The notes under the pieces: model-generated
Told to the model about the DNA's origin: nothing
Databases searched by the model: none
The model's input: the letters and a program-made list of their open reading frames with translations, nothing else
NCBI RefSeq assembly: GCF_964340395.1
Contig: NC_135562.1
Location: 7,668,634 to 7,732,633 of the forward strand
Direction: 5' to 3'
DNA from: Glandiceps talaboti
Taxonomy: Eukaryota > Hemichordata > Enteropneusta > Spengelidae
DNA: 64,000 nucleotides
In this document: positions 26,364-37,800 of the stretch, in pieces
How the letters are laid out: every line of letters begins with the position of its first letter
How positions within the stretch are numbered: position 1 is the stretch's first letter
Position numbers and translations under genes: made by a program

Positions 26364-28163
26364 CGGACATTAATGGTATCATGTAGCATAATAAAATCTG
26401 ATAGGGTACAAAAGTACATATTATAAAAATTGGACAGGAAAACCACCTGACTGAATTACCTCTCTATCCTGTTCAGGGAGACATCTAAATGTCTGCATTC
26501 TTTGAATGGGAATAATCCTTCATGATCCAGTATATGTAAATCATTTAATGATAAATCACACTTCAAACATTTAGATGGTTGTTCTATGATATTAGGAGAT
26601 CGTAGGCTCTGTACACTGTCAGGAAAAATAACAAAAAAACATTTACTAACAGATGGTTGTTCTATGAACGATATTAGGAGATCTTAGACTTTGTACACCG
26701 TCAGGGAGAATGATTTAGAATACATGTACATTTAGATGGTTATCGTATGATATCATTACGACATTAGGAGATATATGATATATATGCACGGATTTAATTT
26801 GTGTTGTCTGTTTTTTGTCATTCTCTGCACTTAGAGTTTGTCATAAAGATTCAAAAATAATACAAATAATGTGTTCTGACTCTCTCCTGATTTTGGACAC
26901 AGGTGGGCAGAGTAATGACACTCCTGAACTACTTCAGTGCATTTAGCACTCTGGTAGGCTCATAAATCAGCTGTTGTGGGCACGGTCTAATCTAGACTCT
27001 CTCACAGTCCTCGGAGCTTCGCTTTACTAAAATTAAAGCTAAATGAATTATTTTGGATGTACCGATACCATCTACATAACGTACTACACGACCGTACTCG
27101 AATAACCTTGTACTGTGCGCCCTTATCGACCACATAGAGATATCTGTTCATTGACATGTGACTGCGATACTCCGTGTTTTCGCGAAGCCTGAGCAAAAAC
27201 ACGGAGCGTTGCAGTCACACCTCAACGAATGGTTATCTCTATCATGGTCGATGAGGGCGCACAGTACAAGGATATTCGAGTACGGTTATATAGTTGGCAT
27301 CGGTACATACAAAATAATTCATTTAGCTTTAATTTTAGTAAAGCGAAGCTCCGAGGGCTGTGAGAGTCTAGGTCTAATCTCCCTTTCCCCAAATGTTAGG
27401 ACAGGCTGGTACGCCTGGACCAATGACGCCATTACAGTCTAGCTATCTGGCATTTACTGTACTATGTTAAAGATTAGACATCTGTTCACCTAGGGATATG
27501 TCAGGGTCTTACAATCTCAAACTAACCATATAATGATTACATATCATAAGTAGATAGCATTAGATAGTACAACCACACCAAGTCCCTATAATGCTAGACA
27601 CTATGCAAGTGGAGTTACTGTAATACACACATTTCTTCATGGTTTTTGTTATAAAGGTCAGTAAGTAGGTAAAATCTACCTGTGAGTTCCAAAGTATTAT
27701 TTGACCTGGGTTTCCAACCAAAATTACACAGAGTACAACATATGGAAATCTATGCCAGTTTTACCAGATTTCCCTCTTTTATTACGAGGGGTTAAAAAAG
27801 GCTAGAGGTTTTATGATGATGAGTTTCCCATAAAAATGATAGTAAATGTACACGGACAAAAATTTTAGCGGATTTCTTTCCTCTGTTTAATACCAAAGTT
27901 CCAAGGTACTAGTAAACTAAAAACGCTGTAACAGTTTCCTTACCTTGTTTCTTCTCCAAATTTGAAATTATACGCTAATGTAGTAATCTGACACATTTTC
28001 AAATCCAGGAAATAGTGGGGAGGTTTTGACATGACATTCCATGACCTTGGAAGTAATCTTAGAATGTGTGTATGACTATCCACTAATCCTGGCTCTAGGT
28101 AGGTATGAAGATTCATGGTGTCAACAATATATTGACTGCCCAGGTTTGCAATATCACACAGGC
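18898..28163 (-). CDS. SDS22-type leucine-rich-repeat protein, 12 exons
   Basis: Minus-strand exons, 5' to 3': 28163-27944, 26615-26460, 25898-25793, 25406-25323, 24609-24541, 24083-23952, 23603-23496, 22719-22589, 22075-22010, 20249-20147, 19458-19264 and 18954-18898 (stop TAG). All junctions are GT-AG and phase-consistent. If translation starts at the ATG at 28116 (ACACCATGA context) the product is 459 residues. The frame stays open to the acceptor at 28163, so an earlier start in an undetected exon is possible. An N-terminal segment (HILRLLPRSWN, KPPHYFLDLKMCQIT) is followed by about six LRRs: LSLNDLHILDHEG, LDVSLNRIE, LNLSHNFIHKLDGL, LNLGMNEMTTIG, LYINNNKLVSLDGI and LYVQKNKLRDI. The LRR cap region is LHLYGNPLVNENHYE. 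Then come a charged, helix-prone segment (AAAQRAYQEQLRYHRKEAEQ) and a Pro/Arg-rich tail ending QSSVTDI. The likely role is a protein-protein scaffold; many such animal LRR proteins are ciliary, but I cannot name the orthologue. Confidence 0.85.
18986..19290. repeat. Foldback containing copies of an LRR exon end and its splice donor
   Basis: CAGATGATGTAAGTGTTTATGTGTTG (written here as its halves CAGATGATGTAAGT and GTTTATGTGTTG) lies on the plus strand at 18,996. A near copy on the minus strand lies near 19,218-19,193, and a third on the minus strand at 19,272-19,247 is the actual end and donor of exon 19458-19264. The first two also share AGCCAA.GTG..GG.TATGTTGCT and AGGGATATCC in inverted orientation. 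Confidence 0.65.
19790..20210 (-). repeat. Four tandem copies derived from an LRR exon 3' end (~110-bp units)
   Basis: The block TTACCAGCCATGGTTTAGGT ... AGG(T/C)TCCTGTGGGTTAYTGTC occurs at about 19,843, 19,951, 20,062 and 20,143. The last is part of the bona fide exon 20249-20147. The first three are separated by ACTAGTATAATGTTATACCTATGTTTAGAATGAG-type spacers. In minus-strand reading each copy encodes NPQEPVFRPH(V/I)PKPWL and, for copies ending in TTACCAG, keeps a GTAAG donor. Confidence 0.85.
20364..20695. repeat. ~330-bp (GAT/AAT)n trinucleotide array
   Basis: Almost pure GATGATAAT-type repeats in the intron between LRR exons 22075-22010 and 20249-20147. The long open frames it creates (poly Asp/Asn, poly Met/Ile, poly His/Tyr) have no splice or start context and are not genes. 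Confidence 0.97.
21198..21220 (+). repeat. C23 homopolymer
   Basis: A pure C run. The flank to its right (TTGCCAGAGAGGGTGCTATT near 21,325) recurs at about 23,243, next to another C-rich patch, so the tract probably belongs to a dispersed repeat. Confidence 0.85.
22218..22338. mobile_element. Short foldback element (~120 bp hairpin)
   Basis: The arms are ACTAGTTCCTGATGACCATG on the left and its complement CATGGTCATCAGGAACTAG on the right. A second paired block TATCTTCACA / TGTGTGAAGATA lies around a loop of about 10 bp. The inner half (GTGTGAAGATAAACG.TGTGTAAATCG, ending GGAACTAGACTA) also closes the larger element at 53.3-53.7 kb. Confidence 0.8.
23822..23916. repeat. GAGAGCTT-type purine-rich repeat
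   Basis: Irregular GAGAGAGCTTGA units in an LRR intron, ending about 35 bp before the low end of exon 24083-23952. Confidence 0.9.
24361..24480. repeat. (CA)n-rich microsatellite
   Basis: CACACA runs interrupted by TGCA and CATACC. The upstream 24,150-24,300 is also CA/ATAC-rich. It is intronic to the LRR gene; Thr/His open frames here are repeat artefacts. Confidence 0.9.
24776..24878. mobile_element. MITE family B, copy 1 (~95-bp hairpin)
   Basis: Ends read CTGTAAGGTACACCATGACA and, on the other side, CAACGTATCTTACAG. The inner part is GTGCCCTCACACATCGGTCA ... GAGGCCAGTGAGG. Further copies lie at 58,247, 61,080 and 63,001. The outer and inner arms both pair, giving one imperfect hairpin. 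Confidence 0.75.
25985..26362. repeat. Compound (CA)n/(GAGA)n/(GACA)n/(GATA)n microsatellite
   Basis: A 380-bp simple-sequence block in the intron between LRR exons 26615-26460 and 25898-25793. The Ser/Leu/Cys/Tyr-rich open frames on the minus strand arise from it. Confidence 0.97.
26992..27371. mobile_element. 380-bp foldback MITE with 7-bp target duplication
   Basis: The element starts CTAGACTCTCTCACAG and ends CTGTGAGAGTCTAG. About 170-bp arms pair nearly throughout (GAGCTTCGCTTTACTAAAAT and its complement; TTGTACTGTGCGCCCT / AGGGCGCACAGTACAA; AACACGGAG core). GTCTAAT flanks both sides (26985-26991 and 27372-27378) as the likely target-site duplication. It lies in the first intron of the LRR gene and has no transposase. 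Confidence 0.88.
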
Positions 28164-28247
28164 CTATAAATAGAGATACCAACAAAAACACATAAATTCA
28201 ATGACATTTACTACTAAAGGTTCAGAAGTCATCAATTTTAGGCAAAT

Positions 28248-28602
28248 TAGAGTGGTCACTGATATGGATGAAGATTTGGTATTTATTATGGATTTTTTAA
28301 TTCATAAAACAATTTTATCATGGCTTCCTACTTGAAAAATCAATGTGAAACAACATTGACCAAGTCTGTTTGAAACTCAATACACTACAAAAAGCTCAAA
28401 AATGTGTAAAAAGTTTGTTATTGTACGTACAATAACAAACATTTTATACATTAATTAATCTTTTGCAATTTATTGAGTTACAAACAAGGACTTGGCAAAT
28501 GTTGTGTCATATTGATTTGTGAAATAGGAAACCATGAAAAAATATTTACAAAAATTAAAAAACCAAAATAAATACCAAATCCTCATCCATATTGCCACTT
28601 CA
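28248..28602. mobile_element. MITE family A, copy 3
   Basis: The ends are more diverged (TTAGAGTGGTCACTGATATGG and CCATATTGCCACTTCAA). The core retains TTATTGTACGTACAATAA, plus TTTTATCATGGCTTCCTACT and its inverted partner. It lies about 85 bp upstream of the first detected LRR exon. Confidence 0.8.
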
Positions 28603-28754
28603 ATGAATAAGAATGAAAACTAAATGATTAAAAATAAACATTGTAATTTGCACAATTAATTATAGAAGTGAAAAAAGAAAAACAGGAGGTACCAATATAT
28701 AAGACAACTAATATTTCTAAACTATTTCCAATTCTGTAAATTAATAATATTACC

Positions 28755-28894
28755 CCAAATTTTTTATCAACAAACTTTGGCCTTTTCAGGGGACTTGTGA
28801 ATATTTTTAGCAGAAAATTACTGACGTTATGACATATCTTGACCAACCCTAGCAACTGATAATTTTGCATGTCAGTTCGATTTCTTGACATCAC
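28755..28894 (-). other. Possible upstream LRR-gene exon, not phase-compatible
   Basis: An ATG-initiated frame (MSRNRTDMQNYQLLGLVKIC and about 26 more residues ending KKFG) runs into a GTAATA donor. Its phase (0) does not match the phase-1 entry of exon 28163-27944. It would need another small exon between them, or it is chance. Confidence 0.2.
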
Positions 28895-28899
28895 GTTTT

Positions 28900-29830
28900 T
28901 TGTTTTCTTTCAGGATTTGAAGTTTGTCGGTTGTCATTTAGAGTTAGTTCACGGTCACAATAGTCACGTACACTGAGACATAGAAAGAAAGACTAGATAT
29001 CCTATTATATCGGCTCACGTTTTGAAATGAGTTTTTATGGGAAACTCTTGCTGTTTTAGACTCCACTTCGAGGAATGCAAACACATCAACACTTATTTAC
29101 AAGGGGGTTTACAGAACAAAAAAAAGTAACAAGGCGGTGGACAGTTAGACGTACATAACTGACAAGTACTTTCACACCAGAATTTTACATATAGTGACGC
29201 TAACTTTTTCACACCTCTGGTTACTCAACACCTCCAGCAAATTTGGATCATTCTGTCAGATCCAGTTAGACACTGAAGAAGACAAGTGATTTGTTCGAAA
29301 CATGAATGTATAGTATCGTTATGACAGTAACTCGTACGTGCTTCAGAGGTAGTCGGCCGTTTTGGCACCGGGGCTTTGATCTGATGTGTTTGAGTATTAG
29401 TATTTATAGTCTTGGATGCCTCACAGCTAGACTAGTTGACTACGATTGTGAGAGTAAACAAAACTTTAAATGGCTGAGGTCGACTACACTGTGCACCACT
29501 GTTGACAAGTTGTTACATAGTTGTTTACTTACCTAGCCTGTCACGTTACGCTTATTTTTTTACGTTCCCCTTTTCTTACATTTTCTCTTATATGAAAACA
29601 GTCGACAACATCTGTTTCTCAGGTTCTAAAAGTAAGACATTTGAAACTGTAGAGACGTCGATCAATACGCTTAAAAAAACACCAAAGTCACATTCTTGTG
29701 CGAAAAGACATCGCCTAAGGTAACTGGAAGGACGCCGCCAAAGGCGAAGTTTCGTCACTATGGCCACTGCACCACACAAGACGTCGATTTTCGGAAGGTA
29801 ATCTTCAATGATTATCAAAATATGTAATCA
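28900..29830. promoter_or_regulatory. CpG-richer segment, possible promoter region of the LRR gene
   Basis: CpG dinucleotides are visibly denser here than in the flanks (GTCGGCCG, GGCACCGGGG, GACGCCGCC, GGCGAAG, TCGATTTTCGG). The segment sits upstream of the minus-strand LRR gene. On the plus strand, ATG at 29760 in TCACTATGG context opens MATAPHKTSIFG up to a GTAATC donor at 29798. That could be a divergent first exon, but no continuation was found. Confidence 0.3.
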
Positions 29831-31157
29831 AAACACCTGGTTTTATGGCTAATGACTTGTTTATAGTATGGAGAAATTAAAACTGAAGCGACAATGAATC
29901 GATTTTTTCTTCTTATTACGCCAGATTACATAATCAAATACTTAGGGAGTCGATATCCTTCTAGTGTGACCTGAAATGACCTCATTACATTCTCACAACT
30001 ATTAAATTTTATCACGCTCTTACCCATGGTAAATGTTACCCAGAAAAGGAAAAATCCACAAATATGTACATGGTACATCCAACTGGAGTAGGCAAACTAT
30101 ACATAGTTTATTGTACCTATATGAGTAACAAGAGACGGTTATTTATATTATTTTTTGAGGGGAATGGAACCAGAAGCCATAGGATTAATGAATTTCTAAG
30201 GTTAATAAATAAATTCTCGGTAAAAGTGCATATAATATGGGGCTGCTTGACTTAAATGAATTGCTATAAAGATTAATCATTCTCGTTAAAAGTGTGTTTT
30301 CCTGTATAAAAAGGTCACTCTGGAGATAAGAGATAACAATAACCATTTCACATAGTGATTATATAACGTATCTATCTTATTGTAGTCTCTTAATTACTCG
30401 GTTTTGTCAGTGTTGATATGTTATAAACATAACTTGCTAAGCCGGAGCTCCTGTGACTACTACAGGAGATAAGTCTTTAGCGTTCTTTGTCAGAATGCAT
30501 TTAATGTTTCTGCAATAAAATATTAAATTTCCAAGGAACATTTTTGTAGTACATCATATATTGCTAGCAGAATGACTAATTATGATGCAACTGTTTATTT
30601 AATGACTTGGTGTATAAATTTTCAATATTTGGCTTTATCTTTTCATGAATGTTTCCAACAGAAAAATACTTTTTTCCCCAGGATTTTTGAGGTCTGTAAT
30701 TCCTGGATTGCTATTTGACACACCACATTCCCACTGTCATACAGTCACACCGTAATACAAATGACACTTCATACAAAAAAAAAATACAGGTCTTCTTTTT
30801 CACTTTATACTTTAATATTTTCTTACCAAAATTCCATTACAACTTTTCATATTTTTCCGTAGCTTTTCACTACTATCTATAAAGTCAAATTTAATTTCTC
30901 AGACGTAAGCAAAAAAGAAAATATAGACTCATCCATGTCATACCTTGGAAAAATTATACTGGGAATCAACAAATGGAGACTCTGAGGCATAACTATGTCT
31001 ATGCTTTGTGGGATTGGCAGCTTATGGCTCAACTGGAGATTAGTCAGCACACACATTCAGTATACTCTGGAATTACTTTGCTAATGGGCTAGTTATCACT
31101 TTTGCTAATTTCTGGACCCTTACATACCAGGGTCAGCAAATTACTGCTGCGGAAACC
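29831..31157. other. Non-coding spacer
   Basis: AT-rich, with no exon on either strand that has both splice signals and a protein-like frame. Confidence 0.5.
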
Positions 31158-31435
31158 AAGCTTTCAGTTTACTAAGATAGACACAAACTAAAACTGTTGT
31201 TGTTCAATGTGGTAAAAGTACATGAATGATGTTGTACAGACATAATACCTGTAATCAAGATAGTGTAAACACTTTAAGTCCCCCAAAAATGTACACTGCA
31301 AGATTATGGAAATCATCAGAAATGCCACCCTACTGACAGTACAATTAAACCAGCATCCATTCAATAGCTTTTGTGACCATGTCACAACAATAGTTTTTGT
31401 TTGTGTTTGTGTCTGTTGTAGTTTATCGAAAATGT
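31158..31435. mobile_element. MITE family D, copy 2
   Basis: The left end AAGCTTTCAGTTTACTAAGA and the right end, ending TTGTAGTTTATCGAAAA, match copy 1 at 15.85 kb. They share TGTTGTTGTTCAATGTGGTA and CATCCATTCAATAGCTTTTG. The right end is followed 20 bp later by a 30-bp tandem array. Confidence 0.75.
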
Positions 31436-31455
31436 AGTTTCCCCTGTCATATTAA

Positions 31456-31905
31456 CACTGGGCTGGCTATAACATCTCACCAGCACACTGGGCTGGCTAT
31501 AACATCTCACCAGCACACTGGGCTGGCTATAACATCTCACCAGCACACTGGGCTGGCTATAACATCTCACCAGCACACTGGGCTGGCTATAACATCTCAC
31601 CAGCACACTGGGCTGGCTATAACATCTCACCAGCACACTGGGCTGGCTATAACATCTCACCAGCACACTGGGCTGGCTATAACATCTCACCAGCACACTG
31701 GGCTGGCTATAACATCTCACCAGCACACTGGGCTGGCTATAACATCTCACCAGCACACTGGGCTGGCTATAACATCTCACCAGCACACTGGGCTGGCTAT
31801 AACATCTCACCAGCACACTGGGCTGGCTATAACATCTCACCAGCACACTGGGCTGGCTGTAACATCTCACCAGCACACTGGGCTGGATATAACATCTCAA
31901 CAGTA
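31456..31905. repeat. Minisatellite: ~15 copies of a 30-bp unit
   Basis: The unit CACTGGGCTGGCTATAACAT + CTCACCAGCA is repeated head-to-tail. Inner copies are identical and the last two carry single changes (GGCTGTAAC, GGATATAAC). Thirty is divisible by three, so long frames appear on both strands (GLAITSHQHT and SVLVRCYSQP repeats). They lack gene structure and are not annotated as coding. Confidence 0.97.
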
Positions 31906-32980
31906 TGTATTTGCAACACTTTAAATGATCAAGGGACACTAACATACATAAACCATCCCAAAATGGATTTTTAAGAGATGGTAAGGTGACATTACAGTTA
32001 ACATCAGACTGACACCTGGCCAGCAAAACAGGAAGTGATTCTTGACATGTTCTGTAACAAGTCAAACACTAAACCAACCCAAACATCTAATATCACAGCT
32101 TCTCGTTTTATGTGTGATTTCCAAAACCAGGCTAGGGTTGGCTAATTAGAGTATCAGAAACTCGCAGTTTGCTTTATTATATTCTTTGTAATTTAAAAAT
32201 ACTGTAAGTATTGCTGTGTCCTCTTTATCTTCTTAAAAAGATTACTTGATGTCTCAAGCTCTCATCTGCTCAACAATGCATTTTTTGTTGATACCCTTTC
32301 CCCCTTAAAAATAAAATCCGAATGGAAAAACATTTAATTGTGATTTACAACGAATATTTTCTAAAAGCGATGAAAATTCGTGTAAAATGGGCAAATGAAC
32401 ATTTAGTGACAATCAGATCAGTATTTGACTTGTTTCTCATAGAAATATGAATTAGTGAATTTTTTTTTGAGGGGGGGGGGGGTGCTTAAAAAAATGAACA
32501 TGGGCCTACACTCTGATACATACTATACACAAACCCTCTACTTAAAGAATAACGTAAAAAAGCTGAAAGTTTATAAGTAGATGGAATAGAATCTCAAGGT
32601 ACTACGTACATTAAAAATTTTCATTTTTTTGGTTGCTTCCTTTAACATCTGAAGAGATAAATACTTTTGTATAACAAATATCTGGAAGTTGGTCGTTCAA
32701 AGAAGGAACGCTTGATGTGATTAAATGGACATGGGGTGAAGAACAATTGTTTCCATAACAACCTCATAGTGTTGAGGTGGTAATATCTATTATTGATAGC
32801 CTGCATGGTATCCATGGCAACAGATGTAGGAGCTGTCCATCAGCAAGGTGTTTTACAAGCTTGTGTCAATATGTATGACATTAAGAAACTGACTCTCCAC
32901 CCCTATTGTAACAGTTATGTAACCCTAAATACAAAGGACATGGACTAAACCATTGCAGCAATCAGGGGGTTGTAGTGATG
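31906..32980 (-). other. Presumed 3' UTR / flank of the HDAC gene
   Basis: Lies directly downstream of the HDAC stop on the minus strand. A minus-strand AATAAA (plus TTTATT) is at about 32,173-32,178. It also contains a G12 tract near 32,470. No exon was seen. Confidence 0.4.
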
Positions 32981-34809
32981 TTACTGGTCCATGGCTTCAT
33001 CTTGTGTTTGTGGTTTTGGGGAGAGTTTTTCCATTTTTTCACTTCTGAAGGCAGGTATATCTGTGATGGTTGGCATGACTTTAGCTTCTGTCCCAGTTGT
33101 TGAGCTCACTCCATCTACAAGAAAACACAAGAGTTGATTCATTTTATTTGCACAAACTCTTCCTAGGCCTAACAAAATAAACTGTGTGGTTCCAATTATG
33201 CTCAATTTTAGAATAGGTGGGGTAGGTAGATTTTTTATCTTTTTTTTTTTTTTAAATATATATATTTTTTTCATGCGAGTGTCTAGTTCAGGTAGTTATG
33301 TTTTCCATTGTTTTCCATATGGTCTGTCATATTGGTTTCAGTTTTATATTGTCTTTTTAGTTGATATCGGTTTCCGCATCCACTGTTTCTGGTGAGACTT
33401 CACAATTTTCATGATTTTTTTTGAATACCTAAAAAAAAGTTTGGGGTCGGTGTAAAAAACTAGGGGGGGGGGGGGGGGGGGGGGGGGTCGGGTAACCGGA
33501 ACCAAACAATTTTTTGGTAAATAAGGTATACTTCATTGCCCTTGGCAACAACAACAACAACAACAACAACAACATCAGCGACAGAGCAAACCAAAGAAAG
33601 TGAGGAAGATTTCATTAACATTTTGATTCTTGAACACTACTGAAGGTGTAGTTATAGTACAACTCTGTTGGTATAATGAATTTAGTAGGAAATTTTAGGG
33701 GTAACTGTCAGTTATTTTTTCGTCTGAGGAAAAGCTGTTTGAAGTATGCGGGAGTGGGACAAAATGGTATAGCTAAATTGTACACACATTAATTGTATAA
33801 GAATTGACGTTACTCCACTATTTAATTAAGACCAATTTCTGTGTTTACTGATATGAACATAAATGAACACATTACATAGCAGGTGCAGAGATAACGTGGG
33901 ATAAAATCACTACAAGTTTCGCCTACCTTCTTTTTTCTCTTGTACTTCCATTGGTTCTGTGCTTGTTTCTGGTTTCTCTTGTATACTTGGCTGGACCTTC
34001 CTGTTTTTTTAAGACAAGTATAAACCATTACTGAATGAAAACATCATTTTAATCATTCTGAAAGCTCAGTAAGGAATCCTACAATTTGATAAATAGATGT
34101 ACTCTTCAAAAGCCCAATATTAGAAATCATCAATCTCACAGTAGTATCTCATCAGTGGAGCCTTAAGGATTACATATCATTTTTTTTTTGTTTAAGGGCA
34201 AAATTTCAATCCCGGGTCAGTTTCTCGACACTTCCAACATATCATCGTGTCAGTGCAGTAAGGCCGTATCTGCAATGCAATTGTATAGGCAGATACGACC
34301 TTACTGCACTGACACAACAATATATCACACCACCATTTTCACAAATGCAGTCCCTAAAACACAACTAATTTCAAAAGTATAGTTACAGATTTCATTCCTG
34401 TACATTCATAATACTGTAGTACAATATCAGGAGATAGAAAATCTGTAATATTCTCTAAAACAACAGTTTCATAAGTGATGTATGACCCCTGTGAGTGTTG
34501 TCAAAAGTCATCTAGCATACTGAACGTAATCTTAATCCGACCCCTATTTATATGCAGAGTAGGCATACAGACCAACTTTTTTGTCTCTTTCAGGCAAGCA
34601 ATTTTCTCATCCAACTGTCTCTCCTAATTTAAAATGAGCTTCTAAAATTGAATCCCTTGAATACGCAGAATGTAGCATACATCTTGCTGCTACAACAGCA
34701 AAATTTGAAAATCAGAATTTACAGAATATAATGCTCTCAAAATATGTGTTATTTACTAGAATTGACGTTAGATGCCATATATATGTATGTATATATGTAT
34801 GTATGTATG

Positions 34810-34843
<34 letters not shown>

Positions 34844-34866
34844 TGTATGTATGTATGTATGTATGT

Positions 34867-34897
<31 letters not shown>

Positions 34898-37800
34898 TTG
34901 TATAATCGTCTACTCACCCTCTATCTTCTTCATTAGATTCAGTAGAAGGTTGTACTTCTCTTTCCTTCACCGGTTCTGACCTCACTGCTGGCTCTTCTAC
35001 CTGGTCTTGTTCCTTTTTAACTTCTACATCTGGATATAAAAAGAACACAACACTACAGTCAATAACAGTGTTTATATATATCTAAAGTCAAAAACTTTAA
35101 AACCTAATCCTCTCCTGTTTCCCAAGATATATCCATGTCATAACATAAGAAATTTATATTATGAGAGACCTGTCTCAAATCCATTTTGTTGTCAAGATAT
35201 AAAATATTTTGCAGGAATCATCAAGGTTCTCTCTAAACCCCTAAGCAAGAGAATGTGTGAATGATCGTAAAAGCAAATTCATTTACCTTGTTCTTTGTTT
35301 TCTTTTTCATCTTCAGTTCGTGGTCTCTTACGTTTCTGCATCAGTCTCATATCTCTACGACCATCACCTTCATCTTCACTATCTGAGAACTCCTCATCAC
35401 AAGCAATGCGTTTATCTGAGGCACGTACTACATAGTGGATTGGAAAAACGTGGAATTCAATTATTTGATAACACATCAAGGTTACTGTAAACATTGGTAT
35501 TTTCACCACTAGAAAATCTTACGCTTTTAAAGTCTTCAGTTAGTTCTACAAAACACTAATTTTACTAATAGGGTACTTGCAATCCAGACTGAGCATGCTC
35601 AGACGCAAAGGACTATGGGATTATCTGTGGTTATTGTAATACCTAATCTGGAGCTACTGATAAAATAAATCTCCCACAATGGTCAGGGTCTCTATGAATT
35701 GCTTATTTGTGGTTTCAAACAATGTATCAGCATTGTTTACAATACTAATTGATTAGTATTTATTATCACATTTCCCATGATGCAACATTCAACATGGCGG
35801 GTTTGCAAGTTCCCTATTGCCAGACTGTTATATTGTGTTCATGTACAAGAAGACATTTTAGTAACGACTTATTTTTGCGTTTTTGTTTAAAGCGAAATAA
35901 GCAAAGATAAGTCTTAGCGAAAATGTCCAGATTTACAATATCTCACTAATCATCAGATATCATCAACATTAAACTAGAAAATGAAAGTTATTGTCACATA
36001 TCTACCAGTGATTACTTGCACCAATGCACACACACACTAGTGATATTTGCATAAATTAACATACTTGATATTCTTTTATCTTGGTCTTCCTCTTCTTCAC
36101 CATCACTGTCGGGTGGAATGGCATCTTCTGGAATAGCTGTAATAGAAAAAAAAGAGAAATGAATCCTGTTTTCCCAATCTGTACTTTTGTATGTACAAAC
36201 AAATACCCCCCCCCCACCCTACCCCATACAGAGAGGAGTAAGACCAACTGACACAGAATTCTTAATTCTTCAGAATTTGTTTCATTTTAACCAACTGATA
36301 AATAATTATGAAATCGCTGCTATTGGTGGATTCACACTTGAACAAAGCTGATTGGATACTGGATGACCTTTGACATAGCAAGGCATTATGGGTAAATCAA
36401 AGATGGCCACTACCTTTCAGTTTAAATAGATGTTGTCATATTTTGCATGAATATTCTTTCTTGATCATAATTTAGGGCTAAGCAAATGTTGTAATTCCTG
36501 TATTGAAGTGATGATAATACAGACATTTTTTCATAAATTATAGATGAATAATTTCAATTAATGATTTAACAACATGTAAAAATAATAACTTACGTTGCAT
36601 CTGTACTCCTGGTGCGTGTGGAATCATGCGAAGATTTTCATAAAGTCGTGTTCTGAAAATTGGTGAAATGAAAATTTTTAGAAGTAGTAGTAGAGATGGC
36701 AGTGTTGTAAAAACGAAAGCCTACTGAATGGTAGCATAATAACTAATACATATTCTGGTTATGCTGGAAAAAGTATCTTTTATATAAAATATTCCAACTT
36801 TTATCAAAAGTATAACTTTTCATCGCTTCAAAGAGACACACTGTTATCAAAAACACATACTTTGCAGTGTTATCACATTCATCCCTCTGGAACAAACAGA
36901 TTGCAGAGATCCACACAAATACACAAATGTCAGAAATTAATAATTGTTTCAAAATTCATTCACATCTAGACTTGGCTTTTCCTTTATCGTCTTTATATGA
37001 AATTTTAAAAAAAATTCATTATTAACATTATTTGGAACAATTCTCTGTACCTGAAATAGAATATTATTGGCTAGGTACATCATGAAAATTATGAACATTC
37101 AATTTCTTGGTTGACACCATAACTTCCACTCCACATGCTTCACATGCATTGCTATAGGTGAACATGAGAATAAGCCAACCTTCTTGTTCTATTTTGACCC
37201 TAAAGTATGAAGTAAAGTGCTATTGTGGGTACTGAGAATTAACTTACTTGATTTTGTCCAGGTATTCACTTGTGTTTTGATTGGCCATGTTTGAAGGGCT
37301 AATATGAAGTTTAAAATCTGGTCCAAAGTACTCAAAATAATCATTGTATGGCAGTTCTACAGACAAAAACAAAATATGTAGTTCAGTGAGTTTTCAGAGA
37401 GTGTTGTACGTGGCAATATGTTGACGTGACAGCAAAGGGGAATAAACTATTTTTGTTAGGCGTACTAAGAAAGTAAATAAAATGTACATTATAACAGAGT
37501 CGCATTGGACCATAACATAGAGATGGGGGAAATTTTACATAACAAACAAACACACTGTGTTAACTGTTAGATCTCAGAGGATGAACTCATCTCTGTCTAC
37601 AGGCCTACAGAGAACATTGTAACTTATAGAGTGGTGTAACCTTCTATGTTATATTGCCTTATTGGGTGGAACTTGCTGTAAATCACAGGGTGCAACCAAC
37701 ATTTCTAACAATTTCTCGAAACAAAACTGAACATTTATTTGTTCACCAAAGCCTAGTGTACTTAAGCCATTCAGTGCTATGTAACGGAATTTTGCTCTGG

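Noticed and set aside
25945-26446. Three minus-strand frames rich in Ser, Leu, Cys and Tyr
   Set aside because: Artefacts of the GACA/GATA/GAGA microsatellite in an LRR intron.
31382-32065. Long open frames on both strands (175 and 227 codons) with 10-residue periodicity
   Set aside because: They are produced by a 30-bp tandem repeat whose unit is a multiple of three; no splice sites, start context or known family.
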